Shown piece after piece: positions 8,603-17,619 of a stretch of 64,000 bases of DNA. The position numbers and the translations under genes were made by a program. Source of the stretch: Bradyrhizobium sp. Rc3b (GTDB lineage: Bacteria > Pseudomonadota > Alphaproteobacteria > Rhizobiales > Xanthobacteraceae); the NCBI RefSeq assembly GCF_900114915.1, contig NZ_FOUS01000001.1:620001-684000 (forward strand), written 5' to 3'. The notes under the pieces were generated by a model that was given only the letters and a program-made list of their open reading frames with translations, searched no databases and had not been told where the DNA came from. Every line of letters begins with the position of its first letter. Position 1 is the first letter of the stretch.

Positions 8603-8722
8603 CTCCCTCTCCCGCTTGCGGGGGAGGGCCGGGGTGGGGGTATCTCCGCGGGCGAGCCCCAATGTGGAGAGAGCCCCACCCGGCGCGCTGTGCGCGCCGA
8701 CCTCCCCCGCAAGCGGGAGAGG
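8603..8722. repeat. Long palindromic repeat (CTCCCTCTCCCGC / GCGGGAGAGG), copy 1
   Basis: The ends pair as CTCTCCCGCTTGCGGGGGAGG (8607-) with CCTCCCCCGCAAGCGGGAGAGG, each of which is itself a hairpin; the middle is GC-rich. Similar 120-170 bp double-hairpin elements occur at 20911, 39361, 47916 and 55989. Confidence 0.85.
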
Positions 8723-8757
8723 TTGCACCGAGAATGCCGCTCGATCCTGCGCTCTTC

Positions 8758-9348
8758 TCAGAGATACTTCTTCAAATCCGCCGCCGCCTCGTCCGGCGTC
8801 CGCTTCAAATTGAACGGCGAGACGAACCGGCCGTCGCGGTCCATCAGATAGATCAGCGCGGTGTGGTCCATGGTGTAGTCGCCGTCCTTGGTCGGGACCT
8901 TCTTGGCGTAGACCCGGTAGGAGGTGATGACCTTGGCGGTCTCGGCGGGATCGCCGGACAGGCCCTCGAGGTGCGGATCAAAGCTCGACAGATATTCCTT
9001 CATGGTCGCCGGGGTATCGCGCTCGGGATCGACCGAGATGAAGACGGCATTGACCTTGTCGGCATCCTTGCCCATCGCGCGCAGCACTTCCGAGATCTCG
9101 AACAGCGAGGTCGGGCAGACATCTGGGCAATGGGTGTAGCCGAAGAAGATCAGGGTCGGCTTGCCCTTCAGGCTCTTGTCGGTGACGGCCTTGCCGTTCT
9201 GGTCGGTCAGCTGGAACGGGCCGCCGATCGCGGCCGGCTGCGCCACCTTGCTGACCCCGCCCATGGCCCAGAACATGATCAGGAGGCCGACAACGAGGCT
9301 TGCGGCGAAGGCGGTCGCAATCACCAGCGGACGGGCGGCGGAACTCAT
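8758..9348 (-). CDS. SCO family copper chaperone (SCO1/SenC)
   Basis: A 196-aa thioredoxin-fold protein anchored by one N-terminal membrane helix (about residues 8-30), with the domain facing the periplasm. It helps deliver copper to cytochrome c oxidase or maintains redox state of the CuA site. Metal ligands are the CPDVC motif and the downstream histidine in 'DYTMDHTALIYL'. 'LIFFGYTHCPDVCP' and 'FISVDPERDTP' are diagnostic. It follows a small membrane protein gene by 24 bases on the same strand, which is the likely operon leader. Confidence 0.95.
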   Translation of the reverse strand: MSSAARPLVIATAFAASLVVGLLIMFWAMGGVSKVAQPAAIGGPFQLTDQNGKAVTDKSLKGKPTLIFFGYTHCPDVCPTSLFEISEVLRAMGKDADKVNAVFISVDPERDTPATMKEYLSSFDPHLEGLSGDPAETAKVITSYRVYAKKVPTKDGDYTMDHTALIYLMDRDGRFVSPFNLKRTPDEAAADLKKYL

Positions 9349-9372
9349 GAGCGAAAAACTTCCTGTGGCGGA

Positions 9373-9567
9373 TCAGAAGCAGGCGGCGAAACCGGTCCTG
9401 ATCATTTCGAAGAACATCTGCGTGCCGTAGTGGAACCACAGCGCCAGCGCGCCGAGCACGAGCAATCCGCCGAGCCCCGCGCCCGCCAACAGCAGCACGA
9501 ACGGCGTGCGGCCGGCAGTGGGCGAATTGTCCTGTAGCGGATGCGAGGGGTGCAGCGGTTGAGCCAT
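9373..9567 (-). CDS. Small single-pass membrane protein upstream of SCO gene
   Basis: A 64-aa protein starting MAQPLHPSHPLQDNSP and containing one strong membrane helix (about residues 23-43, LLLAGAGLGGLLVLGALALW). The short hydrophilic tail ends GFAACF. Open frame extends upstream to 9795, but that part translates repeat DNA, so ATG 9567 is chosen. It is 24 bases upstream of the SCO gene on the same strand, suggesting a role near copper delivery or oxidase assembly. I do not recognise a named family. Confidence 0.7.
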   Translation of the reverse strand: MAQPLHPSHPLQDNSPTAGRTPFVLLLAGAGLGGLLVLGALALWFHYGTQMFFEMIRTGFAACF

Positions 9568-9683
9568 GACAACGATCGGGGCGAAGGTCGGGGTTCCCTG
9601 CCTTTCAAATAGGCGCTGGGGCGTGGCCCGGCAAGCGCGGCGGCCGGGAGGGGGATCACGGGGTGCGGAAGTACGTCCCATTC

Positions 9684-9809
9684 TCGTCATGCCCGGGCTT
9701 GTCCCGCCTGCGCGTCCGAAGCCGCTTCGGCGCGGCGAAGGGCCGGGCATCCATGCGCTTTTCACCGAGCCCAAAAACGTCGATGGCCGGGACAAGCCCG
9801 GCCATGACG
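9684..9809. repeat. Palindromic repeat (TCATGCCCGGGCTTGTCCCG family)
   Basis: Left arm CGTCATGCCCGGGCTTGTCCC is matched by GGGACAAGCCCGGCCATGACG at the right, about 100 bases away. Both ends also contain shorter hairpins, with CATCCATG at the foot. A close relative is at 54920-55005. The 270-base gap it occupies has no gene. Confidence 0.8.
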
Positions 9810-9841
9810 AAAGAGCAGCGCTGGAAGGGACGAATGTGCGC

Positions 9842-10312
9842 CTACCGCGACGACGGCTTGTTGGCCGAGGCTTGCGCGTCCAGGTAGCAGGGCTTGTACA
9901 TGGCCTGGAGCTGCTTGCCCTTCAGGAACAGCATGTGCGGGGTGAGGCCGCCGCGCTGACTGATCCAGCGTTTCACCTGCGACGGATACATCGCGTAGAG
10001 CATCTGGGTGGCTTCGGCGTTGGTGACGGCGCGGCCGTTGGTGCCGAAATCCCACGCGGCGTGGAAGCCGAGCGTCGCGTGCGAGGTCACGCAGATGCGG
10101 TCGTGCGGGATGGCGCCGAGGACAATGGTGCAGGCCGAGGCGCAGAGGCCGTCGATGATGACGGTGTCACCTGACTGCCGCAGGTCCTGGTATTTGTCGA
10201 CATAGGTTCCGATCCGGCCACCGCGGTCATCCGCGATCCGAACCACCGCGTGAGAAGCCCCCATGCAAGCGATCAGGAGAATCGCCGCAAGCAACCCCGT
10301 CAGAAACTTCAT
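9842..10312 (-). CDS. Exported ClpP/crotonase-like periplasmic protein (COG3904-like)
   Basis: A 156-aa protein with an N-terminal signal peptide (MKFLTGLLAAILLIACMGAS). The core 'TVIIDGLCASACTIVLGAIP' followed by 'GFHAAWDFG' resembles small periplasmic proteins with a ClpP-like fold, in which the Ser of SAC and the following His could form a hydrolase site. I infer the catalytic possibility from pattern only. ATG 10312 is preferred because upstream open frame has no signal-like start. It is divergent from the FAD dehydrogenase. Substrate unknown. Confidence 0.7.
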   Translation of the reverse strand: MKFLTGLLAAILLIACMGASHAVVRIADDRGGRIGTYVDKYQDLRQSGDTVIIDGLCASACTIVLGAIPHDRICVTSHATLGFHAAWDFGTNGRAVTNAEATQMLYAMYPSQVKRWISQRGGLTPHMLFLKGKQLQAMYKPCYLDAQASANKPSSR

Positions 10313-10591
10313 TGTCCCCCGCCCCAGTCGAATTCGAATCTGCGTGTTCGGTGGTGATGCGCGACTAGCGTCTGTCGTAACCGCGGTTTTGTCTAGGCAG
10401 GCCGGCTCGCTCAAAACAAATTCAAATCCAGTGTTGCGTCCGCGCTGCACCCGATGGGTCTCTATCCCAAAGTGGAACAAGTTAATGATGTCTTATGCGC
10501 CACACCCTTGATCTCAGTTACAACCGCTGGCTTCAATCCGGGCGACTACAGGGAGGAACCTGTGGCGGGGGAATCATGGAGGGGGAAACAC

Positions 10592-12250
10592 ATGGCTGAA
10601 GAGACTGACGTCATCGTTGTCGGCGCGGGCCTATCGGGACTGGTTGCCGCAACCGAGATCGCGGATGCGGGCAAGCGCGTGATCGTGGTCGACCAGGAAG
10701 GCGAGCAGTCGATCGGCGGCCAGGCGTTCTGGTCGTTCGGCGGATTGTTCCTGGTCGATTCGCCGGAGCAGCGCCGGCTCGGCATCAAGGATTCCTTCGA
10801 CCTGGCCATGCAGGACTGGATCGGGGCCGCCGGCTTCGACCGCGACGAGGACTTCTGGCCGCGGCAATGGGCCGAGGCCTATGTGGCATTCGCGGCCGGC
10901 GAGAAGCGCGCCTGGCTGCGGGCGATGGGCCATCGCATCTTCCCGGTGGTCGGCTGGGCCGAACGCGGCGGCTATGACGCGATGGGCCACGGCAATTCGG
11001 TGCCGCGCTTTCACGTCACCTGGGGCACCGGGCCCGGGCTCGTAGAGCCGTTCGAGCGCCGTGCGCGCGAGGCGATGAAAAGCGGCCGGCTGAGCTTCAG
11101 GTTCCGCCACCGCGTCGATGCGCTCTCGATCACCAACGGCACGGTGGATGGCGTCAGCGGCGCTGTCCTCGCCCCCGACACGATCGAGCGCGGCAAGAGC
11201 TCCTCGCGCAACGTCGTCGGCGAGTTTGCGCTGAAGGCGCAGGCCGTGATCGTGGCGTCCGGCGGCATCGGCGGCAATCACGAGCTGGTGCGGCAGAACT
11301 GGCCGAAGCGGCTCGGTGATCCCCCGAAGTTCATGATCTCCGGCGTGCCCGAACATGTCGACGGCCGCATGATCGGTATCACCGAGAAATCAGGCGCGCG
11401 GCTGATCAATCGCGACCGCATGTGGCATTATGTCGAGGGTATCCAGAACTGGAATCCCATCTGGCCGCGCCACGGCATCCGCATCCTGCCTGGCCCGTCC
11501 TCAATGTGGTTCGACGCCACAGGCACGCGGCTGCCGGCGCCGCTGTTCCCGGGCTCCGACACGCTCGGCCAGCTCAAATACATCATGTCGACCGGCTATG
11601 ATTATTCCTGGTTCATCCTGACCCAGAGCATCATCAAGAAGGAGTTTGCGCTGTCGGGCTCGGAGCAGAATCCCGACATCACCGGCAAGAGCTGGCGCAT
11701 GACCTTGCGCCGCGCTACCAACAAGGGCGCCCCCGCGCCGGTCGAAGCATTCAAAAGCCATGGTGTCGACTTCATCGTGCGCGACAAGATCGAGGACCTT
11801 GTTGCGGAGATGAACAAGCTTGCCGGCAGCGACCTTCTCAAGCTCGAGCACATCAGGATGCAGATCGAGGCGCGCGACCGCGAGATCGCCAACGCTTACG
11901 TCAAGGACGCGCAGGTGATGAACATCCACAATGCGCGCCGCTATATCGGCGACAGGCTGATCCGCACCGCCTCCCCGCACAGGATCCTGGATCCCGCGCA
12001 AGGGCCGCTGATCGCGGTCAAGCTCAACATCCTCACCCGCAAGACGCTGGGCGGCTTCGAGACCGATCTCGACTCGCGTGTGTTCGGCGGCGAGGGCGCC
12101 GTCATTCCCGGCCTCTATGCGGTCGGCGAGGCCGCCGGCTTCGGCGGCGGCGGCGTGCATGGTTATCGCTCGCTGGAAGGCACCTTCCTCGGCGGCTGCC
12201 TGTTCTCGGGCCGCAATGCCGGCCGGGCCGCGGCGAAAGCGGTGGGGTAG
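10592..12250 (+). CDS. FAD-binding dehydrogenase (KsdD/fumarate reductase flavoprotein-like)
   Basis: A 552-aa flavoprotein of the FAD_binding_2 family. It opens with the Rossmann dinucleotide motif 'VIVVGAGLSGLVAATEIA' and ends with the second FAD contact 'GLYAVGEAAGFGGGGVHGYRSL'. Relatives dehydrogenate steroids or other enones; the substrate here is unknown. Start ATG 10592 has the ribosome-binding sequence GGAGGGGG. A serine esterase gene begins 3 bases after the stop, so the two are co-transcribed. An in-frame ATG at 10454 would add an unlike, low-quality N-terminus and is rejected. Confidence 0.92.
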   Translation: MAEETDVIVVGAGLSGLVAATEIADAGKRVIVVDQEGEQSIGGQAFWSFGGLFLVDSPEQRRLGIKDSFDLAMQDWIGAAGFDRDEDFWPRQWAEAYVAFAAGEKRAWLRAMGHRIFPVVGWAERGGYDAMGHGNSVPRFHVTWGTGPGLVEPFERRAREAMKSGRLSFRFRHRVDALSITNGTVDGVSGAVLAPDTIERGKSSSRNVVGEFALKAQAVIVASGGIGGNHELVRQNWPKRLGDPPKFMISGVPEHVDGRMIGITEKSGARLINRDRMWHYVEGIQNWNPIWPRHGIRILPGPSSMWFDATGTRLPAPLFPGSDTLGQLKYIMSTGYDYSWFILTQSIIKKEFALSGSEQNPDITGKSWRMTLRRATNKGAPAPVEAFKSHGVDFIVRDKIEDLVAEMNKLAGSDLLKLEHIRMQIEARDREIANAYVKDAQVMNIHNARRYIGDRLIRTASPHRILDPAQGPLIAVKLNILTRKTLGGFETDLDSRVFGGEGAVIPGLYAVGEAAGFGGGGVHGYRSLEGTFLGGCLFSGRNAGRAAAKAVG

Positions 12251-12253
12251 GTC

Positions 12254-13174
12254 ATGCGGCGGTGGATGCTGCGCATCGGCGCGCTGGTCGCGGCATTGGC
12301 CGCCGCGTCAGTCGCATCCGCCGAGACGGTCGACGTCAACGGCGTGAAGCGGTCCTACACCGCGCAGCTTCCCGCGAAGAAGCCGGCACCGCTCGTGATC
12401 GTGCTGCACGGCAAGACCCAGCGCGGCGCCGACATGGTCACACGGACGGCCTGGCCGCAGGTCGCAAAGCGCGAGGGCCTGGCCGTGATTTTTCCGGACG
12501 GGCTCAACAATGCCTGGGCGGACGCGCGAACCAAGGCGGGGCCTGCGCTGCGCGGACCGCCCGCGGGCACCGACGACGTCGCCTTCCTCGCAAAGCTCGT
12601 CGAGAAGCTGGTGGCCGACGGCACGGCCGATGCAAAGCGCGTCTTCGTCGCGGGCGTCTCCAATGGCGGCGCCATGGCGATGACCATGGTCTGCGCCCGC
12701 GCCGATCTGTTTGCGGCCGGCGCGAGCGTGATCATGAATCTCACCGACGAGGCCGCCGTCACCTGCCATCCGTCAAGGCCTCTGCCGATGCTGCTCATGA
12801 ACGGAACGGCCGACCAGCTGGTCCCGTATGAGGGCGGTCGCGGATCGAGCTATTTTGCCGCGGACGGGTTCTGGTCGACCGAGGAGACGCTGGCGTTCTG
12901 GCGCAAGCTCAATGGTTGTGAGACCGACGATGCCAGCGTGACCGACTTGCCCGACAAGGCGCCTGCAGACCAATCGACAGTGACCCGGATCTCATCGCGC
13001 TGCCCGAGGGGACACGACGTCGTGCTCTATCGCATCAACCATGGCGGCCACCGCATGCCTGGATTTTCTCCGGATGCCCGCTTCCCGAGGGTCGCAGCCG
13101 GCCTGCTCGGGCCGCAGAACGGCGACATCGATGGCGCCGAGACGATCTGGGCTTTTTTCAGTCAGTTTCCATGA
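12254..13174 (+). CDS. Secreted alpha/beta-hydrolase esterase (LpqC / PHB depolymerase-like)
   Basis: A 306-aa exported hydrolase of the feruloyl-esterase/PHB-depolymerase type. The signal peptide spans about residues 1-23 (ending ASA-ETV). The catalytic triad is visible: Ser in GVSNGGAM, Asp in NGTADQLVPY, and His in NHGGHRMPG; 'PLVIVLHGKTQ' supplies the oxyanion-hole strand. It starts 3 bases after the FAD dehydrogenase gene, implying one operon in which a secreted esterase releases a substrate for oxidation; that pathway link is inference. Confidence 0.9.
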   Translation: MRRWMLRIGALVAALAAASVASAETVDVNGVKRSYTAQLPAKKPAPLVIVLHGKTQRGADMVTRTAWPQVAKREGLAVIFPDGLNNAWADARTKAGPALRGPPAGTDDVAFLAKLVEKLVADGTADAKRVFVAGVSNGGAMAMTMVCARADLFAAGASVIMNLTDEAAVTCHPSRPLPMLLMNGTADQLVPYEGGRGSSYFAADGFWSTEETLAFWRKLNGCETDDASVTDLPDKAPADQSTVTRISSRCPRGHDVVLYRINHGGHRMPGFSPDARFPRVAAGLLGPQNGDIDGAETIWAFFSQFP

Positions 13175-13308
13175 GGCGCACATGCTCGGCGTTGACGGCA
13201 TGCGTGCCCGGCAACGCATGCGCCGCAGGCAACGCATGCGTGCCCGGGGTGGCACGGCGCGAGGTGCTGGGCTAGACAGGGCCGCCATTCCAGTGAGGAG
13301 ATCCGTAA

Positions 13309-13659
13309 ATGAGCATTCAGCGTTTCGAAACCGGCCCGCGCATGAGCCAGGTCGTCGTGCATGGCAACACCGTCTATCTCGCCGGCGTCGTCGCCAACAA
13401 GGCCGCCGGCGAAAGCGTGACGAAGCAGACCCAGGACATCCTGGCGACCATCGACGGCCATCTCGCCAAGGCCGGCACCGACAAGTCGAAGCTGCTCTCG
13501 GCCACGATCTACATCACCGACATGAAGACGTTCGGCGAGATGAACGCAGTGTGGGACGCCTGGGTCTCGGCCGGCAATACCCCCGCCCGCGCCACCGTCG
13601 AAGCCAAGCTGGCGGCGCCGCAATACACCGTCGAGATCATGGTCACGGCCGCGAAGTAA
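13309..13659 (+). CDS. RidA family protein (enamine/imine deaminase)
   Basis: A 116-aa member of the RidA/YER057c/UK114 family, trimeric cytosolic proteins that hydrolyse reactive enamines and imines made by PLP enzymes. The conserved arginine lies in 'TPARATVEAKLAAPQYTVEI', matching the catalytic Arg region, and 'TVYLAGVVANKAAG' is the usual N-terminal strand. GTGAGGAG precedes the start. A strong terminator-like hairpin follows 24 bases after the stop, so it seems monocistronic. Confidence 0.93.
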   Translation: MSIQRFETGPRMSQVVVHGNTVYLAGVVANKAAGESVTKQTQDILATIDGHLAKAGTDKSKLLSATIYITDMKTFGEMNAVWDAWVSAGNTPARATVEAKLAAPQYTVEIMVTAAK

Positions 13660-13682
13660 TCTTCACGATCAATTCGCATGCG

Positions 13683-13722
13683 AATGGAGCGCGATGACAA
13701 CATCATCGCGCTCCATTTTTTT
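13683..13722 (+). terminator. Rho-independent terminator after the RidA gene
   Basis: Fifteen-base perfect stem AATGGAGCGCGATGA (13683-13697), loop CAACA, complementary arm TCATCGCGCTCCATT (13703-13717), then a run of T. This is one of the clearest intrinsic terminators in the window. Confidence 0.92.
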
Positions 13723-13743
13723 CGCGCGACTCAGTTCTTTTTG

Positions 13744-13792
13744 CGCATGATTTGGCCGGAAAACCGCTCTACACTTTTCCGGATCATGCGCA
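13744..13792. repeat. Rhizobiales dispersed repeat (GCATGATNNGGCCGGAAAACCG type)
   Basis: GCGCATGATTTGGCCGGAAAA is followed by CACTTTTCCGGATCATGCGC, an imperfect inverted pair typical of a repeat I recognise from many Bradyrhizobium intergenic regions. It lies between the RidA terminator and the NTF2-like gene. Confidence 0.75.
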
Positions 13793-13875
13793 TGACCTAC
13801 GAGGTAATCGATCGGCGCGCGCGATCCTTCGATAGTCAGGGACAGCCAACCACGGCGTCATTGAAGGAGAGCACC

Positions 13876-14241
13876 ATGACCGACCCCATCACCATCGCCC
13901 GCCGCTACATCGAGCTCTGGAACGAGCGCGCCGCCGGCCGGCGCCGCGAGCTGCTCAGCGAAAACTGGACGAGCGATGCGAGCTATGTCGATCCCCTGAT
14001 GAAGGGCGACGGCCGCGACGGCATCGAGGCGCTGATCGCAGGCGTGCAGCAGCGCTTTCCCGATTTCAGGTTCAAGCTGATCGGCGAGCCCAACGGCTAC
14101 GGCGATCACATCCGCTTTTCATGGGGACTTGGTCCCGATGGCACCGACAGCCCGATCAAGGGCACGGATTTCGTCGTGCTGAAGGACGGCCGCATCAGAA
14201 GCGTGACCGGATTTCTGGATCAGGTGCCGGCCGGGGCGTGA
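13876..14241 (+). CDS. NTF2-like (SnoaL-type) protein
   Basis: A 121-aa NTF2-like protein. 'ARRYIELWNERAAGRRRELL' forms the first helix, and 'YVDPLMKGDGRDGIEALI', 'FPDFRFKLIGEP' and 'DGRIRSVTGFLDQVP' are typical of the SnoaL group. Start ATG 13876 has GAAGGAGAG upstream. The open frame reaches back to 13678 through the terminator and repeat, and that extension is not credible. It stands alone; no ligand or reaction can be assigned. Confidence 0.88.
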   Translation: MTDPITIARRYIELWNERAAGRRRELLSENWTSDASYVDPLMKGDGRDGIEALIAGVQQRFPDFRFKLIGEPNGYGDHIRFSWGLGPDGTDSPIKGTDFVVLKDGRIRSVTGFLDQVPAGA

Positions 14242-14319
14242 GACCGCTGGCCCTCCTCGCGCAGGCGGGGAGGGCGGCACCCCTCGACGAAGCGATCTTC
14301 ACGGCTTACCTGTCATGCC

Positions 14320-16905
14320 GTGCCGCCCCGTATCCTCCAAACATCGGCCGAGCCGGCCACGCTGCTGCCGAGCCGCTTCCAGCAATGGTTCGCAGCCCGC
14401 GGCTGGTCGCCGCGCGCGCATCAATTGGCGCTGCTGGAGAAGGCGCGCGAGGACGCTAGCGCGCTGCTGATCGCACCGACCGGCGCCGGCAAGACGCTGG
14501 CGGGATTCCTGCCGACGCTGGTGGAGCTTTCGACCGAGGCGGCCGAACGGAAGGCGGGTGAGAAACAGAGCCTCGTCTCCACCGGCCGCAGCGTGCAGCG
14601 CACCGGCGGCCTGCATACGCTCTATATCTCACCGCTGAAGGCGCTTGCCGTCGACATCGCGCGCAATCTGGAGCGGCCGATCGCGGAGATGGCGCTGCCG
14701 ATCAAGGTCGAGACCCGCACCGGCGACACGCCGGTGTCGCGGCGGCAGCGGCAGCGGCGCTATCCGCCTGATGTGTTGCTGACGACGCCCGAGCAGCTTG
14801 CCTTGCTGCTGTCCTCGGATGACGCGCCGTTCCTGTTCTCCTCGCTGAAGCGCATTGTGCTCGACGAGCTGCATGCGCTGGTGACGTCCAAGCGCGGCGA
14901 TCTGCTCTCGCTCGGGCTGGCGCGGCTGTGGCGGCTGGCCCCGCAGATGCGCGCGATCGGCCTGTCGGCGACGGTCGCCGAGCCGGATCAGCTCGCGCGC
15001 TTCCTGGTGCCGCAGCCCGACGGCGAGGAGCGAGCAGCCGACATCGTTATCGCCGGCGGCGCGGCGCCACCGCTGGTCGAGATGCTGGATACGCGCGAGC
15101 GCCTGCCCTGGGCCGGCCACAGCGCGCGCCACGCGCTCCCTGAGATCTACGAGCTGATCAAGGCGAACAAGACCACGCTGGTCTTCGTCAACACCCGCAG
15201 CCAGGCCGAGATGCTGTTCCAGAATCTCTGGAGCATGAACGACGACGGCCTCGCGATTGCGCTGCATCACGGCTCGCTCGACGTCGCCCAGCGCCGCAAG
15301 GTCGAGGACGCGATGTCGGCGGGGCGCCTGCGCGGCGTGGTCTGCACCTCCTCGCTCGACCTCGGCGTCGACTGGGGGGATGTCGATCTCGTCGTCAATA
15401 TCGGCGCGCCAAAGGGCTCCTCGCGCCTGATGCAGCGGATCGGCCGCGCCAATCACCGTCTCGACGAAGCTTCGCGCGCGGTGCTGGTGCCGGCCAATCG
15501 TTTCGAAGTGCTGGAGTGCCGCGTCGCTATCGATGCCATTGCCGAGAACGCGCAGGACACGCCGCCCCTGCGCACCGGTGCGCTCGACGTGCTGGCCCAG
15601 CACGTGCTCGGCTGTGCCTGCGGCGAGCCGTTCCTCTCCGATGAACTCTATGCCGAAGTGCGCACCGCAGCGCCATACGCCGACTTGTCGCGGCCGGATT
15701 TCGACGACGTCGTCGATTTCGTCGCCTCCGGCGGCTACGCGCTGAAGACCTATGAACGCTTTGCCCGCATCAAGCAGGACAAGGAGGGGCGCTGGCGCGT
15801 CGCCAATCCCAAGGTGCGGCAGAGCTACCGGATGAATGTCGGCACCATCGTCGAGGATGACATGCTGAAGGTGCGCCTGGTGCGCTCGCGCGGCGGCGGA
15901 GCGGGCTCGACCGGCGTCATCGCGCGCGGGGGGCGGTTGCTCGGCGAGATCGAGGAGGCCTTCATCGAGGGCTTGAGCCCCGGCGACACCTTCGTGTTCT
16001 CAGGCGAGGTGGTGCGCTATGAAACGCTGGTCGAGGACCAGGTCTATGTCTCCCGCGCCAACGACAAGGACCCGAAAGTGCCGTCCTATATGGGCGGCAA
16101 GTTTCCGCTCTCGACCTATCTCGCCGAGCGCGTGCGCCGGCTGCTCGATGACGGCCGCGCCTGGGGCGGCTTGCCGGAGCAGGTGCGCGACTGGCTGTCG
16201 CTGCAAAAGGACGTCTCGCGCGTGCCGGCGGTGCGCGAGCTGCTGGTCGAGAGTTTTCCGCGCGCCAACAAGCACTACATCGTTTGCTATCCGTTCGAGG
16301 GCCGTCTCGCGCATCAGACCCTCGGCATGCTGCTGACGCGCCGGCTGGAGCGCGCCCGCGCCCGGCCGCTCGGCTTCGTCGCCAACGAATATGCGGTCGC
16401 GATCTGGGCGCTCGGTGATCTCTCCTTCATGATCCGTGATGGCCGGATCGATCTCAACGCGCTGTTCGATCCTGATATGCTCGGCGACGATCTCGAGGCC
16501 TGGCTTGCCGAGTCCGCCCTGATGAAGCGCACGTTCCGCAACTGCGCGATCATCTCCGGGCTGATCGCGCGCCGGCATACCGGCGAGGAGAAGAGCCGCC
16601 GCCAGGTGCTGTTCTCGACCGATCTGGTCTACGATGTCTTGCGAAAACACCAGGCCGATCACGTGCTGCTGCGCGCCGCCCGCGCCGATGCCGCCACCGG
16701 CCTGCTCGATCTGCGCCGCCTCAGCGACATGCTGATGCGCATCCACGGTCGCATCACCCACCGGGAACTCGACCGCGTCTCTCCGCTCGCCGTGCCCGTG
16801 ATGCTGGAAATCGGCCGCGAGTCAGTTTATGGCGAAGCTGCAGACGAGCTCTTGGCCGAAGCCGCCGATGAGCTCGTCAAAGAGGCGATGGATAGAAGCG
16901 GGTAA
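14320..16905 (+). CDS. Ligase-associated DNA damage response DEXH helicase (Lhr2-type)
   Basis: An 861-aa superfamily 2 helicase of the Lhr family. Walker A is APTGAGKT, Walker B the DELH box in 'VLDELHALV', motif III SAT in 'IGLSATVAEP', and motif VI 'RIGRANHRLDE'. The long C-terminal part is the Lhr winged-helix/core region. The start is a GTG at 14320. It is followed by the PdeM nuclease gene, the standard partner; the ligase and exonuclease that complete the four-gene set in other bacteria are not adjacent here. Role in DNA damage repair is inferred from family and context. Confidence 0.93.
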   Translation: MPPRILQTSAEPATLLPSRFQQWFAARGWSPRAHQLALLEKAREDASALLIAPTGAGKTLAGFLPTLVELSTEAAERKAGEKQSLVSTGRSVQRTGGLHTLYISPLKALAVDIARNLERPIAEMALPIKVETRTGDTPVSRRQRQRRYPPDVLLTTPEQLALLLSSDDAPFLFSSLKRIVLDELHALVTSKRGDLLSLGLARLWRLAPQMRAIGLSATVAEPDQLARFLVPQPDGEERAADIVIAGGAAPPLVEMLDTRERLPWAGHSARHALPEIYELIKANKTTLVFVNTRSQAEMLFQNLWSMNDDGLAIALHHGSLDVAQRRKVEDAMSAGRLRGVVCTSSLDLGVDWGDVDLVVNIGAPKGSSRLMQRIGRANHRLDEASRAVLVPANRFEVLECRVAIDAIAENAQDTPPLRTGALDVLAQHVLGCACGEPFLSDELYAEVRTAAPYADLSRPDFDDVVDFVASGGYALKTYERFARIKQDKEGRWRVANPKVRQSYRMNVGTIVEDDMLKVRLVRSRGGGAGSTGVIARGGRLLGEIEEAFIEGLSPGDTFVFSGEVVRYETLVEDQVYVSRANDKDPKVPSYMGGKFPLSTYLAERVRRLLDDGRAWGGLPEQVRDWLSLQKDVSRVPAVRELLVESFPRANKHYIVCYPFEGRLAHQTLGMLLTRRLERARARPLGFVANEYAVAIWALGDLSFMIRDGRIDLNALFDPDMLGDDLEAWLAESALMKRTFRNCAIISGLIARRHTGEEKSRRQVLFSTDLVYDVLRKHQADHVLLRAARADAATGLLDLRRLSDMLMRIHGRITHRELDRVSPLAVPVMLEIGRESVYGEAADELLAEAADELVKEAMDRSG

Positions 16906-16947
16906 GACGTGACGATTGGCGCGCAGGTTTCAGGAGATGTCGACGAC

Positions 16948-17619
16948 ATGCGCGTGTCCACAGTCACCATCAGCGATGTAACCTTCGCCGCCGATCTCTC
17001 CGGCGCGCTGTTCTGGGACGAGCAGCGTCTGCTCGTGGTCTCCGACCTGCATCTGGAAAAAGGCTCCAGCTTCGCCACCCGCGGCGTGCTGCTGCCGCCT
17101 TACGATACGCTCGCGACCCTGAGCCGTCTCGCTGCTGTCATCTCCCGCCATGATCCGCGCACCGTCATCGCACTCGGCGACAGCTTTCACGACCGCACGG
17201 CGCATGAGCGGTTGTCGGCCGACGATCGCGATGCCGTCGCCGCGCTCCAGACCGGCCGCGACTGGATCTGGATTTCCGGCAATCACGATCCCATGCTGCC
17301 GCGCGATCTCGGCGGCACCGTCGCGGACGAGGTCGCGATCGGCCCGATCACCTTCCGTCACGAGCCGACCGGTGCGTGCGGCGAGATCGCCGGCCATCTC
17401 CATCCCAAGGCGCGCGTCTCCGCGCGCGGCCGCTCGTTGGAGCGCCGCTGCTTCGCCTCCGATGGGATGCGTGCGGTGATGCCGGCGTTCGGCGCCTATG
17501 CCGGCGGCCTCAGCATCCGCGACGTTGCCTTCGCAAAGATCTTTCCGGCCAATGGTTTTGTCGCCCATTTGCTGGGCGACCGCCGCGTCCACGCCATCGC
17601 GGCCTCACGCTGCTTCTGA
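16948..17619 (+). CDS. pdeM: Ligase-associated DNA damage response endonuclease PdeM
   Basis: A 223-aa metallophosphoesterase that pairs with Lhr2-type helicases. Metal-binding motifs are in order: 'LLVVSDLHLEKGSSFA', 'VIALGDSFHD', 'ISGNHDPM' and 'GEIAGHLHPK'. ATG 16948 is chosen since AGGAG lies about 10 bases upstream and the family usually starts just before this strand; a GTG at 16909, 4 bases past the helicase stop, would add 13 residues. Co-transcribed with the helicase. A hairpin at 17744 may end the transcript. Confidence 0.9.
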   Translation: MRVSTVTISDVTFAADLSGALFWDEQRLLVVSDLHLEKGSSFATRGVLLPPYDTLATLSRLAAVISRHDPRTVIALGDSFHDRTAHERLSADDRDAVAALQTGRDWIWISGNHDPMLPRDLGGTVADEVAIGPITFRHEPTGACGEIAGHLHPKARVSARGRSLERRCFASDGMRAVMPAFGAYAGGLSIRDVAFAKIFPANGFVAHLLGDRRVHAIAASRCF

